Shown one piece after another: positions 23,526 to 32,745 of a stretch of 64,000 bases of DNA. The notes beneath the pieces are model-generated. The model saw only the letters and a list, made by a program, of their open reading frames with translations, did not search any database and was not told the origin of the DNA. Source of the stretch: Gemmatimonadota bacterium (GTDB taxonomy: Bacteria > Gemmatimonadota > Gemmatimonadetes > Longimicrobiales > Gaopeijiaceae); assembly GCA_030827315.1 (NCBI GenBank), contig JAURER010000001.1, forward strand, positions 62,001 to 126,000, written 5' to 3'. The translations under genes were made by a program, and so were the position numbers. Each line of letters starts with the position of its first letter. Position 1 is the first letter of the stretch.

Positions 23526-26500
23526 GAGCGGGCACGGGAACCCTCCGCGGCCAGGCGGCTGTCGACCTTGTCGCACTCGCGGGCGGCTCCACGGAAGACG
23601 ACGTACTGGGTCCGGAACGGGCCCTCGAGCACTCGGGCCTCTACGCAGCCGTCTTTCTGATTCTCGTGGGCGGCTCGCTGCTGCTGCAGGGCAGGCCCGG
23701 CGTGGTCCACTCCGATGGGGGGGGCACCATCCACACGGTGATCGAGGCGCTGGGCACCATCCTGGCGTTCATCGTGGGAGCCCTGTCGCTGGTGCGTTAC
23801 TACAGCCGCAAGCAGGCGACCTTCCTGCTCATCGGGTGCGGCTTCCTCGGTGCGGCGATCCTGGATCTGAACCACGTGATCGGGACGACGCCGTGGATCG
23901 TGTGGCGACGGACGTGGGGTGACGTCGAGGCGGAGGCCGCCCTGTACGCCTGGACCTGGACGGCGGGGCGCGTCTTTCTTTCGGTGTTCCTCTTCATGAG
24001 CCTCCTCGCGTGGCGCCAGGAGGTCCGCGAGTCTCGCGAGGAGGTCATGTCCGAAATTCCGGTCTACCTGACCGCGCTCGCGCTGACCATCGCCAATCTC
24101 CTCTTCTTCGACCTGGCCGAGCTGCCGCTCCTGGCGCGCCTCGGGTCCGTGTGGCGCCCGGGGGAAGCCGTTCCGGCGATCTTCTTCCTGCTCGCCCTCG
24201 TGGGCTTCTACCGCAAGGGCCGTTGGCGCAGGGACGAGTTCGAGCACTGGCTCCTCGTGTCGCTGATCGTTGCGATGATGGTCGACGGGGCCTACATGGC
24301 GTTTTCCCGGCAACTGTCGGACGCCATGTTCCTCGCGGCACATCTTCTGAAGGTCGTCAGCTATCTGGCGATTCTGGTCGGGCTCCTCACGAGCGTGCAC
24401 GCCACCTTCACGCGCGAGGCGCTCGTTCTCGGTGCCCTGACCAAGTCGAACGACGCGCTCGCCCGGGAGGTGGACTTCCGCGCGAAGACCGAGCGCGCGG
24501 TCAAGGAGACGAGCGAGCGACTCCAGCGCTTCCTCGACAATGCCAACGACCTGATTCAGAGCGTCGCGCCGGACGGACGCTTTCTGTACGTCAACACGGC
24601 CTGGAAGAGGTCGCTCGGGTACTCCGACGACGACCTCGACCGCATGACGCTCTTTCAGGTCGTGCACCCCGCACACCGGCCGGCGCTCGAGGCCGAGCTG
24701 CGACGCGTGCTGGACGGCGGCGAGCCGCGCCGCTTCAACACGGAGTATGTGGCCGCCGACGGGCGCCTCGTGATCCTCTCCGGCAGCACCCAGGCGCAGA
24801 TCGTGGGTGACCGGGCCGTCGCGACGCAAAGCATTCTGCGCGACGTCACCGAGCAGCGCCTCGCGGAACGCAGGCTCGACGAGTCTCAGCGGAACCTGGA
24901 AGCGCTCGTCGAAAACACCGGCGACTCGATCTGGTCCGTCGATCGCGACCACCGCCTCATCACGCTCAACTCGGCGTTCTCGCTGGCGGTCGAGGCCCGA
25001 ACCAACCGCGAGCCCCGTGCGGGATTGCTTCCATCGGAAGTCTTCCCCGACGCCGCGGACGCCCAGTGGTACCGTGAACTCTACGACCGCACGCTGGCCG
25101 GGGAGCGTCACGTCGCGGTGCGTTCGGACTACGTCGACGGACGGCTCAGGTACTTCGAACTCTACGCCAACCCGATCCACTCCATGGAAGGCGTGTCGGG
25201 TGCGGTCTTCTTCGGCAAGGACGTCACGCAGCGGGTCCGCGCCGAGGAGGCTCTCCAGATGGCGAAGGACGAAGCCGAGGCGGCGAACAAGGCGAAGAGC
25301 GACTTTCTCGCCAGCATGAGTCACGAGTTGCGGACGCCGCTCAATTCGGTCATCGGATTCACGAATGTCCTTCGCAAGAACAAGGACGGGCGGCTCGACG
25401 AGAAGGACCTCGGATTCCTGAACCGCGTCCTGTCCAATGGCAAGCATCTCCTCGCTCTGATCAACGAGGTCCTCGACCTCGCAAAGGTCGAGGCGGGCCG
25501 GATGGAGCTCATCATCGAAGAGGTCGACCTCGCGCATCTGTGCGTGGAAACGGTCCAGCAGCTCGAGGGGCAGGCCAGGGCGAAGGATGGGGCCGTGCGG
25601 CTCCAGGCGGACATGCCGGACGACGTCGCGCCGGTGGCGACCGACTCGGCCAAGCTCAAGCAGGTGATCATCAACCTCGTGGGCAACGCGCTCAAATTCA
25701 CCCACGAGGGTTCGGTCACGGTGCGCCTCGAGGTCGCGTCCGACGGGCGAACGCCGACGGCGATCGCCGTCGAGGATACCGGCATCGGCATTCCGGCGGA
25801 TCGGCTCGGGGCGATCTTCGAGGCGTTCCAGCAGGCGGAGGCCGGCACGTCGCGGAAGTACGGGGGAACCGGACTCGGACTCGCGCTTTCGCGGTCGATC
25901 TGTCTGCTGATGGGTTACGATCTCATCGTGGAGTCGCGGGAGGGGAAGGGGTCCACGTTCCGTATCGTCATGGGACAGCGCGTCGAGCGCGCCGTTCGCC
26001 CCGCCGAATCGGACGCAGGCCATGTCCCCAAGGCGGTCGGCCAGGCTGAGGCGCCCCCACCGGTGGCCTCCGGCGCCGGAGTGCCCAAGGTTGGCGAGCC
26101 CGCCCGAAAGAAGCGGACCGACGACCAGCGGCACCCCCCGGCACCGCGCCCCACCTGGGCGGATTTCAAGGTTCTGGTCGTCGACGATGACGCGGATTCC
26201 CGAGTGCTGATCTCGCACTTCCTCGAGGACTTCGGTTGCCAGGTGTTCACGGCCGCGAGCGGCGAAGAGGGATTGCGCCTGGCTCGGGAGCACAGTCCGG
26301 ACCTCATGACGCTCGACCTCATCATGCCGGGCGTGACGGGCTGGGAGTTGCTCAAGCACATGAAGTCGGATCCGGCACTCCGGGCGATTCCGGTGGTCGT
26401 GATCAGCGTCGTGGCCAACGAGGGGCGAGGGAAGCTGCTCGGCGCCGTCGACCTGATCACCAAGCCGTTCGAGCGGGAGGACCTGCTCCGGGTGCTCTGG

Positions 26501-26905
26501 CGCAATCTGGGCCGGCAGCGCGGCGGTCGCGTCATGATCATGATGGCCGATGAGGCGTCCCGGAACGCGATGGAGGCGGTCGTCCGGGCGTGCGGGCTGG
26601 AGCCCTCGGTCTGCGAGGGCGGCGATCTGATGGCGCGGATCCGCCAACTGGGGCCGGACGCGGTGGTGATGGATCTCGAGGTCGACGGCCTGCCGGGCCT
26701 GCCTTCCCTGCTCGAGCTCCGGGCGGACCGCCTTCACACGGGTCTCCCTGCGCTGGTGGTCACGCACGGCGCCCTGAACGAGAAGGAGCGTCAGATCATC
26801 GCGGACCTCGCGACGCTTCACAGCGACCTGGCCGGGGCTCCCGAGGCGCTCCGGAAGCTGCTGGTCGCCTCGTTTCCGCTGGCTGCCTCGGGAAAGGAGG
26901 CGTAG
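23504..26905 (+). CDS. Membrane hybrid histidine kinase, MASE3-like sensor, PAS, two receivers
   Basis: A 1133-residue sensor. Residues about 40-310 hold seven or eight membrane helices with an RKQATFLLIGCGFLGAAILD stretch reminiscent of MASE3 sensors. Two PAS domains follow at about 335-460 and 465-580 (RFLDNANDLIQSVAPDGRFLYVN; EALVENTGDSIWSVDRDH). The kinase core has the phospho-His in MSHELRTPLNSVIGF and ATP-binding NLVGNALKFTHEG, DTGIGIP and GGTGLGLALS. A receiver spans about 885-1005 (VLVVDDDADS, LMTLDLIMPGVTG, LITKPF). A degenerate second receiver ends the protein. The start is TTG, overlapping the upstream receiver gene. Confidence 0.9.
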   Translation: MPEPDGLRAGTGTLRGQAAVDLVALAGGSTEDDVLGPERALEHSGLYAAVFLILVGGSLLLQGRPGVVHSDGGGTIHTVIEALGTILAFIVGALSLVRYYSRKQATFLLIGCGFLGAAILDLNHVIGTTPWIVWRRTWGDVEAEAALYAWTWTAGRVFLSVFLFMSLLAWRQEVRESREEVMSEIPVYLTALALTIANLLFFDLAELPLLARLGSVWRPGEAVPAIFFLLALVGFYRKGRWRRDEFEHWLLVSLIVAMMVDGAYMAFSRQLSDAMFLAAHLLKVVSYLAILVGLLTSVHATFTREALVLGALTKSNDALAREVDFRAKTERAVKETSERLQRFLDNANDLIQSVAPDGRFLYVNTAWKRSLGYSDDDLDRMTLFQVVHPAHRPALEAELRRVLDGGEPRRFNTEYVAADGRLVILSGSTQAQIVGDRAVATQSILRDVTEQRLAERRLDESQRNLEALVENTGDSIWSVDRDHRLITLNSAFSLAVEARTNREPRAGLLPSEVFPDAADAQWYRELYDRTLAGERHVAVRSDYVDGRLRYFELYANPIHSMEGVSGAVFFGKDVTQRVRAEEALQMAKDEAEAANKAKSDFLASMSHELRTPLNSVIGFTNVLRKNKDGRLDEKDLGFLNRVLSNGKHLLALINEVLDLAKVEAGRMELIIEEVDLAHLCVETVQQLEGQARAKDGAVRLQADMPDDVAPVATDSAKLKQVIINLVGNALKFTHEGSVTVRLEVASDGRTPTAIAVEDTGIGIPADRLGAIFEAFQQAEAGTSRKYGGTGLGLALSRSICLLMGYDLIVESREGKGSTFRIVMGQRVERAVRPAESDAGHVPKAVGQAEAPPPVASGAGVPKVGEPARKKRTDDQRHPPAPRPTWADFKVLVVDDDADSRVLISHFLEDFGCQVFTAASGEEGLRLAREHSPDLMTLDLIMPGVTGWELLKHMKSDPALRAIPVVVISVVANEGRGKLLGAVDLITKPFEREDLLRVLWRNLGRQRGGRVMIMMADEASRNAMEAVVRACGLEPSVCEGGDLMARIRQLGPDAVVMDLEVDGLPGLPSLLELRADRLHTGLPALVVTHGALNEKERQIIADLATLHSDLAGAPEALRKLLVASFPLAASGKEA

Positions 26906-26978
26906 TGATCGACCAGGCCGGAAATCCCCCGCCCATGACGGGTCGCGGATTCGACGTAGAGACACAGGGCCGGGTCCG

Positions 26979-27692
26979 GTGACCGACCTCCTCCGGGCGA
27001 TGCTCCCGTCTCCCGTGACCATCGCCGTCGTCGGCGCGGCGGCACTGGCGCTCGGGGGGGGCGCGGCATGGGTCGTTGCGCGGCTTCGGGTCCGGGGTGT
27101 CCGGGTCGCCTACACGCGAAAGGTGTTCCACTTCACGATCTTCACCGCGGCCGCCGTCGTGCACGCCACGTGGGACCTCGCCGGTACCGTCGTCTTCGGT
27201 ATGGTGATCGCCGCACTCGTCCTGGCAGCCGTCCGAAGGGGGGAGGGAGACGGCTTCTACGAGGCGCTCGCGCGGGACTCCGACCGGCCACATCGCTCCC
27301 TCTTCATCCTCGTCCCGCTCGTCACGACGGCCGTGGGAGGACTCGCCTCCGCCCTCCTCGCCGGGCCCCATGCCGCGGTGGGGTACCTCGCGGCCGGGTG
27401 GGGTGATGCGGTCGGTGAGCCCGTGGGGGCGCGCTGGGGCCGCCACCCGTACCGGGTGCCTTCGCTCGCCGGCGTGCCGGCCACGCGCACCCTGGAGGGG
27501 TCCTTCGCGGTATTCCTCATGGCGAGCGCCGGCTCCGCGGCGGCCCTCGGCTCGCTTGGGGACGCCCCGTGGTGGGGGTGGTTGGCCTGCGGGCTGGTCG
27601 CGGCCACCACGGAGGCCATAAGCACCCACGGACTCGACAATCTCACCGTCCAGATCGTCCCGTCACTCTTCGCCGCATGGCTCCTCGCCTGA
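26979..27692 (+). CDS. Polyprenol/phytol kinase-like membrane protein
   Basis: A 237-residue membrane protein with six or seven helices. The motif RKVFHFTIFTAAAVVH near residue 47 and GWGDAVGEPVGARWGRHPY near residue 145 are typical of the dolichol kinase / phytol kinase (SEC59/VTE5) family, related to CDP-diglyceride synthases. A kinase acting on a long isoprenoid alcohol is likely; the substrate is unknown. It is preceded by the hybrid kinase gene (73-base gap) and lies near the carotenoid operon, which also uses isoprenoids, though on the other strand. The start is GTG. Confidence 0.75.
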   Translation: MTDLLRAMLPSPVTIAVVGAAALALGGGAAWVVARLRVRGVRVAYTRKVFHFTIFTAAAVVHATWDLAGTVVFGMVIAALVLAAVRRGEGDGFYEALARDSDRPHRSLFILVPLVTTAVGGLASALLAGPHAAVGYLAAGWGDAVGEPVGARWGRHPYRVPSLAGVPATRTLEGSFAVFLMASAGSAAALGSLGDAPWWGWLACGLVAATTEAISTHGLDNLTVQIVPSLFAAWLLA

Positions 27693-27786
27693 TGGCTCGC
27701 ATGAGGCCGTGCGACGCGGTAAACTCCCTCTATGCTCACGGGTAGTCGGACCCGGACAAGCCCCTGAACACGGCCTGCGGCCATCC

Positions 27787-29166
27787 ATGCGCTTCACCTT
27801 CCGCACCGAGCTCCCGCACCACACGCCGGAGCAGGTCTTCGACTGGCACGAGCGGCCCGGCGCACTCGAGCGCCTCACCCCACCGTGGGGGGACGTCCAG
27901 GTGCTGCACCGCTCGGGGGGGATCGAGGACGGCGGCAAGGTGAGCCTCCGGCTCAGGCGGGGCCCCACGAGCTTCCGCTGGGACCTGCGGCACCGCGACT
28001 ACGTCTACGGAAGGCAGTTCCGGGACGAGCAGGTGAGCGGGCCGATGAAGAGCTGGGTCCACACGCACTCCTTCCTCCCCCGCGACGGGGGAGGGACGGT
28101 CGCCCAGGACGAGATCGACGTCGAGCCCCCCCTTGGCGCCGCCGGCGCCGCGTTCGCTCCGTCGCTCATCCGTGGTGAGCTCGAGCGGTTGTTCCGTTTT
28201 CGGTACCAGCGTCTCTTTACCGACCTCTCCCGGCACGCCGCATTCGCCGAGCGCAAGCGACTCAAGGTGGCGATCACGGGCGCGTCCGGGCTCGTCGGGG
28301 CCAGCCTCCGGGACTTCCTCACGACCGGCGGGCATCGCGTGGTCTCCCTCGTTCGCGACAGCCGCAAGCTTGAAGAGGGGACGATCTTCTGGAATCCCGC
28401 TGCGGGCGTGCTCGACCCCGCGGACCTGGAGGGCGTGGACGCCGTCGTTCACCTCGCGGGCACGTCCATCGCCGACGGGCGCTGGACGGACGAGCGCCGA
28501 CGGGCCATCAAGCAGAGCCGCGCGCGTGGCACGGAGCTCCTCGCGCGCACCTTGGCCACGATGCGTGACGGGCCGCGGACGCTCATTTCGGCTTCCGCCG
28601 TGGGATACTACGGTGACCGCGGGGATCGGGTGGTGGACGAGAGCGAGCCCTCGGGCAAGGGCTTCCTCGCCGAGGTCTGCCGGGCCTGGGAGGGGGCGGT
28701 GCAGCCGGCCGAGCGAGCCGGCCTTCGGGTGGTCCGCCTGAGAATCGGGGTCGTGCTCTCGCCCAGGGGTGGCGCACTCGGCCAGATGCTCCTCCCCTTC
28801 AAGCTCGGCGCCGGTGGGCGGCTCGGGTCGGGCAAGCAGTACCTGAGCTGGATCGACCTGGACGACCTGGTCGGGCTCATGCACCATGCGCTGTATGACG
28901 GCACCCTCCGTGGACCGGTCAACGCCACGGCGCCCAACCCCGTCACCAACGCCGTCTTCACGTCCGCTCTGGGCCGCGCGCTCGGCCGTCCCACCGTGCT
29001 CCCCGTTCCGGCGCTGGCCGTGAAGGCGCTGTTCGGCGACCTCGGGACCGAGGCGCTCCTCTGGGGGCAGCGCGTGATGCCGGAGAAGGCTGCGCGCGCC
29101 GGCTTCGACTTCTTCTACGAGGGTGTCGAGGAGTCGCTACGATTCCAGCTCGGCCGCATGGAGTGA
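27787..29166 (+). CDS. TIGR01777-family epimerase with N-terminal SRPBCC domain
   Basis: A two-domain protein of 459 residues. Residues 1-150 look like a START/SRPBCC ligand-binding fold (MRFTFRTELPHHTPEQVFDWH ... LERLTPPW). Residues from about 160 are an NAD(P)-binding extended SDR: VAITGASGLVGASLRDFL, HLAGTSIADGRW, SASAVGYYGDRG, and the C-terminal DUF1731 region (LPVPALAVKALFGDLGTEALLWGQRVMPEKA). The same fusion exists in other bacteria as an uncharacterised family (YfcH-like). The ATG at 27787 is used; the ORF-track start adds a non-conserved stretch. It converges on crtI with a 30-base overlap. Confidence 0.88.
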   Translation: MRFTFRTELPHHTPEQVFDWHERPGALERLTPPWGDVQVLHRSGGIEDGGKVSLRLRRGPTSFRWDLRHRDYVYGRQFRDEQVSGPMKSWVHTHSFLPRDGGGTVAQDEIDVEPPLGAAGAAFAPSLIRGELERLFRFRYQRLFTDLSRHAAFAERKRLKVAITGASGLVGASLRDFLTTGGHRVVSLVRDSRKLEEGTIFWNPAAGVLDPADLEGVDAVVHLAGTSIADGRWTDERRRAIKQSRARGTELLARTLATMRDGPRTLISASAVGYYGDRGDRVVDESEPSGKGFLAEVCRAWEGAVQPAERAGLRVVRLRIGVVLSPRGGALGQMLLPFKLGAGGRLGSGKQYLSWIDLDDLVGLMHHALYDGTLRGPVNATAPNPVTNAVFTSALGRALGRPTVLPVPALAVKALFGDLGTEALLWGQRVMPEKAARAGFDFFYEGVEESLRFQLGRME

Positions 29167-30774
29167 CCCGGTGGAACGGGGCTCGTCGAGCGATGCGACG
29201 GTCCGCACCCGCAACGACGGGTCGAGCGCCACGGTCGCGGGCTCGGCCCAGTCCCACTGAGGAGGCAGCCCGAGGTCGTCGGCGATGCACCCGTAGGTCG
29301 TCTCGGCGCTGAGCATCACGCCCGGCACGCCCGCCCCGGGGTGGGTGCCCGCACCGACCAGGTACAGGCCCTCGACGTCCTCGCTGCGGTTCCGGGGCCG
29401 GAACCAAGCGGTCTGGAACAGCTTCGGCTCGATGGCGAAGGCATTGCCCAGTGTGGCATTGAGATCGGACGCGAAGTCATCAGGTGTAAAGATATGCAGG
29501 ACTTCGGTTTGTGCTCTCAAGTCATCGAGCCCCCACGCCTCCAGGTAGTCGATGATCCGGTCCGCGAACGCCGGTCCCTCGGTCGACCAGTCGATCCCGG
29601 AACGGTTGTTCGCGACGGGTACCAGTACGTACATGCTCTCGCAGCCAGGAGGCGCCATTTCGGGGTCGGTGCGCGTCGGTGCGTGCAGGTACATCGAGAA
29701 GTCGTCGGGAAGAATCTTCCGGTCGAAGATGTCCGTCAGCAGGCCCTCGTAGCGCTCGGTCAGGATGAGGGTGTGGTGCTCGAGCTGAGGGTACTGACGC
29801 TTCGTGCCGATGTAGAGCAGGACGCAGCTCATGGCCCAGTCCTGGCGATCGAGCTTGCGATCGTTCCAGTGCCGACGGTGCTTCGCGTCGACGAGATGCC
29901 GGTAGGTGTGACCAGGGTCCGCGTTGCTCACGACGAGGTCCGCCCGATACTCGGTTCCACCGGCGCGCACGCCGACGGCCTTTCCGCCCTCCACGAGGAC
30001 GCGCTCGACTTCGGCCGCCGTCTCGATCACGCCACCGAGCTCCTCGAAGAGTCGACCCATCGCCCTGACCACGGAGTACATCCCGCCCCGGGTGAACCAC
30101 ACGCCGCCCTCTCGCTCGAGGTACGGGATCATGAGGTAGATCGACGGGGTGCGGAACGGGTTTCCACCGACGAACAGCGGGTGAAACGAGAAGATGAACC
30201 TGTGACGGAAGTCCCTGAAGAACCGGTTCACGAACATCGTCACCGGCAGGAACGCCTTCAAGCGAAAGATGGTGGGCATGAAGCGCAGCATCGACGCGAG
30301 CGTGTCGAAGGGCTTCGACCCGAGGCGATCCGCGATGATGGCGTCGTAGATGGGACGGGTCCTGTCGAGAAAGCTGTCGAGGTTGTCTGCGTCCTTCTCG
30401 TCGAATCGAGCCATCTGGGCCCGCATGCGCTCGAGGTCACCGACGTAGTCGATGTGGGTCCCGTCGTGGAAGTAGATCCGGTAGAACGGGTCCAGCGGCA
30501 CGAGATCGACGTAGTCGGTGAGGCGACGGCCTCCGGCGCGAAAGATCGAATCGATGATCTCGGGCGCCGTGATCAGACTCGGACCCATGTCGAAGGTGTA
30601 ACCCGAGTCCTCGAGCTGGTACGCCCGGCCTCCGATGCGGTCGCGCTTCTCGAGCAGCGTCACACGCAGGCCTGCGGCCTGGAGGCGGATGGCGATCGCG
30701 AGCCCGCCGAAGCCGCTCCCGATCACAACCGCGCGCCGGCTGTCCGCACCGGGGGTCTGCTTCGTCTCGCTCAT
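29137..30774 (-). CDS. crtI: Phytoene desaturase
   Basis: FAD-dependent enzyme that converts phytoene to more conjugated carotenes such as lycopene. The 545-residue product has an N-terminal dinucleotide fold VVIGSGFGGLAIAIRLQ, RDRIGGRAY, TFDMGPSLITAPE, and the C-terminal bacterial-type desaturase signature with GLYLVGAGTHPGAGVPGVMLSAE. The ATG at 30774 is used (MSETKQTPGADS); the ORF-track start lies inside the upstream gene. It is the last gene of the carH-cruF-crtEB-crtI operon, 16 bases after crtEB. The number of desaturation steps cannot be read from sequence. Confidence 0.95.
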   Translation of the reverse strand: MSETKQTPGADSRRAVVIGSGFGGLAIAIRLQAAGLRVTLLEKRDRIGGRAYQLEDSGYTFDMGPSLITAPEIIDSIFRAGGRRLTDYVDLVPLDPFYRIYFHDGTHIDYVGDLERMRAQMARFDEKDADNLDSFLDRTRPIYDAIIADRLGSKPFDTLASMLRFMPTIFRLKAFLPVTMFVNRFFRDFRHRFIFSFHPLFVGGNPFRTPSIYLMIPYLEREGGVWFTRGGMYSVVRAMGRLFEELGGVIETAAEVERVLVEGGKAVGVRAGGTEYRADLVVSNADPGHTYRHLVDAKHRRHWNDRKLDRQDWAMSCVLLYIGTKRQYPQLEHHTLILTERYEGLLTDIFDRKILPDDFSMYLHAPTRTDPEMAPPGCESMYVLVPVANNRSGIDWSTEGPAFADRIIDYLEAWGLDDLRAQTEVLHIFTPDDFASDLNATLGNAFAIEPKLFQTAWFRPRNRSEDVEGLYLVGAGTHPGAGVPGVMLSAETTYGCIADDLGLPPQWDWAEPATVALDPSLRVRTVASLDEPRSTGSLHAAELES

Positions 30775-30790
30775 CGGCGGAGTGCTCTCC

Positions 30791-32734
30791 TCAGGAGGGG
30801 CGTCGGGCGTCGAGCAGACCGAAGCCAGCCAGCAAAACCTTTCGCGCCGTCGACGTGTGCGCGCGTCGGGTGAGATTGTCGAAGTCGTTCCTTCGGATCT
30901 CGCGGTGGATGCCCCGGTAGGCGGCGGCAGCAGCGGCGACCGGACGGCGGAAGAAGGGGGGGAGGGCACGGATGCCGGGCCATGCCACCTCGTAGTGCGC
31001 GTCCGCCCGTGCCAGAAGCTCCCCGAGGGCCGACCGGTATGCCTCCGAGACGGGATGCTCCTGCCGAACCATCTCCCCGATCTGCCGCGGCGTGAGCCCG
31101 TGTCCGGCCAGCAGCTCCTCCGGAAGGTATAGCCGGCCGCGCTGCCAGTCCTCGCCGACGTCCCGCGCGATGTTGGTGAGCTGCATCCCGTGCCCGAGTG
31201 CGTGCGCGCGTTCGAGCAGATCAGGGTCGTGGAGACCGAAGAGCTGGGTCATCCAGCCACCTACGGCCCCGGCGACCCCGAAGGTGTAGCGTTCCAGCTC
31301 GTTCCAGCTGACATAGCGCCGGGGCTCGAGGTCCATCGCGATTCCGTCCAGAAGTGCCCGCGGGTACAGCTCGGACACCCCCCTGGCACGGGCTTCGGGC
31401 ATGACGGAATCGAGCAACGGGATGCCGGTCTCCGCGCCGCCGTACGCCGCGAGGCTGAGCGTTCTCCACGCCTGCAGCCGCAGCGCGAGCATGTCGGGTT
31501 CCGGGTGACCCTCCGGGTCGTCCACCAGGTCGTCGCTGAAGCGGCAGTAGGCGTAGAGCCCGGCCACCAGGCCCGCTTCCCTCGGCGGAAAGAGCCGAGC
31601 GGCAAGGTGAAAGGTGCGGGCGTGCTCGCCGAAGTATGCCGCCCACTCGCGCGGACCACCGAGGGCCTCCGCCTGCCGGCGGACGTCAGCCTCCGCCAGT
31701 GACAGCTCTCCGTGACCGCCCCCGACCGCCCGGAGATGCGGCATCGACCCGGCACCCGGAGTCGGCCCGGCGAATCCCAGCGCGACCTCCTCCGCGGTGA
31801 CGGCGCGGGCGGCCGCGTCGACGCACTGGGTCAGCAGTGCCCCGAGCGTGCGTTCGTCCGCGCCGGCGCGCACGGAGTGCACCAGCAGCTCGCGCTGGCG
31901 GTCTCCGAGGATCTCCAGCGCCGTGCGAGCTGCCGAGGGCCGGTCCCGCCGAGGGCCGAAGATCGCCTGGGTCAACTCGCCGGATTCGAGCCCGAAGGAC
32001 TCCACGCCGGCGAGCTCGAGCACCCAGCTCCACTTGCCCTGCCGATAGTCCTGGAGCGGGGGCTTGCCCGTGTCGGCCCGCGTGCAGTAGTCCAGGAGGT
32101 CGTCGATGCGCTGATACAGGCTGCCGAAGCTGCACCCGAGGCAGTGCCGGAGCTCCGTTTCGCCCAGACCGGCGACCGTGCCACCGAGGATCGCCGCGGC
32201 GCCGAACAGCTCGCCGGACTTCCCGAGGATGGCGGCTTCGTATTCGGGAAGCGTGAGGACGGTGCCCGCGGCCGCACCCTGGGCGATCTCGCCTGCGACG
32301 GTGCGTTCCACCGCTTCGGCGAAGAGCGTCAGGAACTCGAACGACCCCGTGGCCGCCGCGGCCCGGTACGAGGCCGTTAGGTAGTGATCACCGAGGACCA
32401 GCGCCTTGCCCAGGCCTTGTTCCGCGGCGACCGTCGGCCGACCGCGCCGCTCGGTGGCGGCGTCGAGCACGTCGTCGTGGAGCAGGGATGCCTCGTGGAC
32501 CATCTGGATGGCGAGCGCCCCCGTCCAGAATCTCTCGTCGAGATCGGCCCAGCGATCGGCCGGCACCATGGCGAGCGCAAAGAGGGGCCTCAGCAGCTTG
32601 CCTTCGGGGTGCGGTGTCGGAAGCCCGAGGGCGGCCATACGTTCCGCGGCCTGCGCGAGTCCCTCGCGCAGCAGTTTCTCGGCGGACGAGTCACGAGCGG
32701 GGAGGGCGGGACGCGTACGGCGCTCCGCGACCAT
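30791..32734 (-). CDS. Fused polyprenyl diphosphate synthase and phytoene synthase (CrtE-CrtB)
   Basis: One uninterrupted 647-residue frame holds two enzymes. Residues about 10-320 are a trans-prenyltransferase: GKLLRPL, first Asp-rich motif DDVLD at 87-91 followed by RRGRPTV, and second motif DDLLD at 211-215. Residues about 345-645 are a squalene/phytoene synthase: YAYCRFSDDLVDD at 395-406 and NIARDVGED at 521-529, then GRLYLP. Together they could take IPP and an allylic diphosphate to phytoene. A Gly/His/Arg-rich linker (about 324-350) joins them. The start ATG follows the cruF stop by 11 bases; the ORF-track extension to 33817 is a shadow of cruF. Confidence 0.92.
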   Translation of the reverse strand: MVAERRTRPALPARDSSAEKLLREGLAQAAERMAALGLPTPHPEGKLLRPLFALAMVPADRWADLDERFWTGALAIQMVHEASLLHDDVLDAATERRGRPTVAAEQGLGKALVLGDHYLTASYRAAAATGSFEFLTLFAEAVERTVAGEIAQGAAAGTVLTLPEYEAAILGKSGELFGAAAILGGTVAGLGETELRHCLGCSFGSLYQRIDDLLDYCTRADTGKPPLQDYRQGKWSWVLELAGVESFGLESGELTQAIFGPRRDRPSAARTALEILGDRQRELLVHSVRAGADERTLGALLTQCVDAAARAVTAEEVALGFAGPTPGAGSMPHLRAVGGGHGELSLAEADVRRQAEALGGPREWAAYFGEHARTFHLAARLFPPREAGLVAGLYAYCRFSDDLVDDPEGHPEPDMLALRLQAWRTLSLAAYGGAETGIPLLDSVMPEARARGVSELYPRALLDGIAMDLEPRRYVSWNELERYTFGVAGAVGGWMTQLFGLHDPDLLERAHALGHGMQLTNIARDVGEDWQRGRLYLPEELLAGHGLTPRQIGEMVRQEHPVSEAYRSALGELLARADAHYEVAWPGIRALPPFFRRPVAAAAAAYRGIHREIRRNDFDNLTRRAHTSTARKVLLAGFGLLDARRPS

Positions 32735-32745
32735 GCCACCCGGGA

